From Billgrantia saliphila (GTDB lineage Bacteria > Pseudomonadota > Gammaproteobacteria > Pseudomonadales > Halomonadaceae), in contig NZ_PJRN01000006.1 in NCBI RefSeq assembly GCF_002930105.1, forward strand, positions 186,001 to 250,000: a DNA stretch of 64,000 nucleotides. Direction: 5' to 3'. A program made the translations under genes and the position numbers. Shown here one piece after another: positions 63,971 through 64,000 of this stretch (positions are counted from its first letter, which is position 1; every line of letters starts with the position of its first letter). A model generated the notes under the pieces. That model saw nothing but the letters and a program-made list of their open reading frames with translations. It was not told the DNA's origin and did not search any database.

Positions 63971-64000
63971 TTATGCCCCCTCCTGGCCGTTACCCGACTC
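63971..64000 (-). CDS. C-terminal end of an upstream gene (possibly vgrG)
   Basis: Only nine codons and a TAA are in the window (ESGNGQEGA). The stop is adjacent to the GTG of the DUF4123 gene. In T6SS cargo loci the gene before DUF4123 is usually vgrG, but the fragment itself is too short to identify. Confidence 0.35.
   Translation of the reverse strand, partial: ESGNGQEGA

Noticed and set aside
1..64000. CRISPR arrays, tRNA or rRNA genes, insertion sequences
   Set aside because: I found no regularly spaced repeats, no cloverleaf or rRNA sequence, and no transposase-like protein.

Overview
The window is about 64 kb of GC-rich DNA with short intergenic gaps and many ATGA/TGATG gene overlaps. 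Gene content points to a halophilic gammaproteobacterium close to Halomonas: a split class II ribonucleotide reductase, O2-independent ubiquinone genes (ubiU, ubiV, ubiT), hemN, nsrR, Gac/Rsm-type small RNAs and a type VI secretion effector locus. This assignment comes from gene content and protein character only; no database search was possible.

Layout. 1-5.3 kb: a small catabolic operon (DapA-family lyase, FAD amine oxidase, aldehyde dehydrogenase running off the left edge) facing a LysR regulator, then a TetR regulator. 5.3-9.7 kb: prolyl oligopeptidase, a small CMD-family protein, SirB2, a decayed NnrS-like gene and two small hypotheticals. 9.6-14.8 kb: a TetR/adaptor/RND efflux operon with a perfect 30-bp palindrome at its head. 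14.8-17.6 kb: ubiU-ubiV-nrdG-like. 17.6-25.7 kb: a complete nucleoside salvage operon (CNT transporter, deoC, deoA, deoB, deoD, cdd) with a DeoR-type operator, a glycosyltransferase and deoR. 25.7-29.4 kb: ubiT-nrdJa-nrdJb, with a palindromic element and a coupled 62-codon frame between the nrdJ halves. 29.7-32.3 kb: a SsuABC/TauABC-type ABC transporter. 32.5-37.7 kb: hemN, a second NnrS-like remnant, DUF454 protein, nsrR, cytochrome c5, small secreted/membrane proteins and a periplasmic cyclophilin. 37.8-40.8 kb: VanZ-like, hemE, ribA, hemolysin III. 40.9-52.7 kb: a two-component system followed by a sigma-54 promoter with two upstream palindromes, then two Liv-type binding proteins, livHMGF, a zinc alcohol dehydrogenase and an exported cyclase-family protein. 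52.7-53.4 kb: two tandem CsrB/RsmZ-like small RNAs, the first preceded by a GacA-like box. 53.7-64 kb: dienelactone hydrolase, then a T6SS cargo locus read leftward: end of an upstream gene, DUF4123 chaperone, VasX-like effector, membrane immunity-like protein, orphan copy of the effector C-terminus, and three more immunity-like genes.

Two themes stand out. First, six FNR/ANR-like boxes sit before or beside ubiU, ubiT, hemN, nsrR and one NnrS remnant, suggesting one low-oxygen/nitrosative-stress regulon spread through the window. Second, all four immunity-like genes of the T6SS locus carry poly-G tracts of 7-11 bases, and in three of the four the tract length puts the gene out of frame by one base. 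Either this is a phase-variable immunity array or the assembly has homopolymer errors; raw reads would decide. It is the most interesting candidate system here.
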